A DNA stretch of 64,000 nucleotides, taken from an uncultured Lactobacillaceae bacterium (GTDB lineage Bacteria; Bacillota; Bacilli; Lactobacillales; Lactobacillaceae). Shown here piece after piece: positions 63,970 through 64,000 of the stretch. Location of the stretch: assembly GCA_945285405.1 (NCBI GenBank), contig CALYQJ010000005.1, positions 1 through 64,000 of the forward strand, written 5' to 3'. Every line of letters begins with the position of its first letter. Positions within the stretch are counted from its first letter, which is position 1. The notes beneath the pieces were generated by a model. The model saw only the letters and a list, made by a program, of their open reading frames with translations, made no database searches and was not told the DNA's origin. The translations under genes and the position numbers were made by a program.

Positions 63970-64000
63970 TTTCCGAGCTCTTACCCTTGATAAATTTCCT

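Noticed and set aside
1..64000. CRISPR arrays, insertion sequences, prophage
   Set aside because: No regularly spaced repeats, transposase motifs or phage structural genes were seen.

Overview
The window is a strongly AT-rich (by eye about 70% A+T) stretch of the core chromosome of a low-GC Gram-positive bacterium, most likely a member of Lactobacillaceae with a small, auxotrophic genome. The evidence is gene order and content: lspA-rluD-pyrR-car next to fhs; gpsB-rnpB-ypsC; phoH-ybeY-dgkA-cdd-era-recO-glyQ-glyS-dnaG-rpoD-trmK; rbgA-rnhB-dprA-topA-trmFO-xerC-hslVU; cmk-rpsA-der-hup-TPR-cca; an X-prolyl dipeptidase PepX; glycyl-tRNA synthetase of the alpha/beta type; and type B RNase P RNA. 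I see no prophage, insertion sequence, CRISPR array or replication origin. I cannot name the species.

Layout. 1-4.5 kb: the 3' end of tmRNA, a HAD phosphatase, a secreted NlpC/P60 hydrolase and an SOS-controlled Y-family polymerase with its YolD-like partner. 4.5-8 kb: a ThiD-type kinase, a DegV protein and the ribosome-quality-control factor RqcH. 8-15 kb: a minus-strand operon running ebsA (broken), fhs, lspA, rluD, then three strange relatives of PyrR, CarA and CarB. 15-21 kb: cardiolipin synthase, ypsC, rnpB, gpsB, tRNA-Ala, a VanZ/RDD protein and a uracil permease behind an attenuator-like hairpin. 21-26 kb: small housekeeping genes and pepT. 25.8-37.5 kb: the long macromolecular-synthesis block from trmK/rpoD/dnaG up to rpsU. 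37.6-43 kb: a YitT protein, tRNA-Arg, two orphan small genes, ppsR and pepX. 43-57 kb: hslUV, xerC, trmFO, topA, dprA, rnhB, rbgA, lepB, ctpA and envelope genes. 57-64 kb: folA, cca, TPR, hup, der, rpsA, cmk and a LysM protein.

Most unusual content. (1) pyrR-carA-carB sits where lactobacilli often keep a pyrimidine operon, but pyrB, C, D, E and F are absent, and all three survivors have lost their catalytic residues while keeping open frames (157, 347 and 660 codons), operon position and coupled starts. PyrR has lost the PRPP loop but kept a nearly unchanged C-terminal block. CarA lacks the nucleophilic cysteine. CarB lacks its second ATP-grasp half and the metal-binding residues of the first. 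This looks like a retained pseudoenzyme set with a new, non-catalytic role, in a cell that imports uracil (permease) and salvages cytidine (Cdd). (2) Translation initiation looks unusually relaxed. The essential GTPase gene der has no ATG, GTG or TTG at its N terminus and appears to start at ATC behind a good Shine-Dalgarno site. The TPR gene appears to start at ATA, and the broken ebsA gene at ATT. Many other genes start with TTG or GTG. (3) The DnaG zinc motif has Gln instead of His, RpoD has a long basic N-terminal extension, and two orphan small genes with strong Shine-Dalgarno sites lie beside tRNA-Arg.
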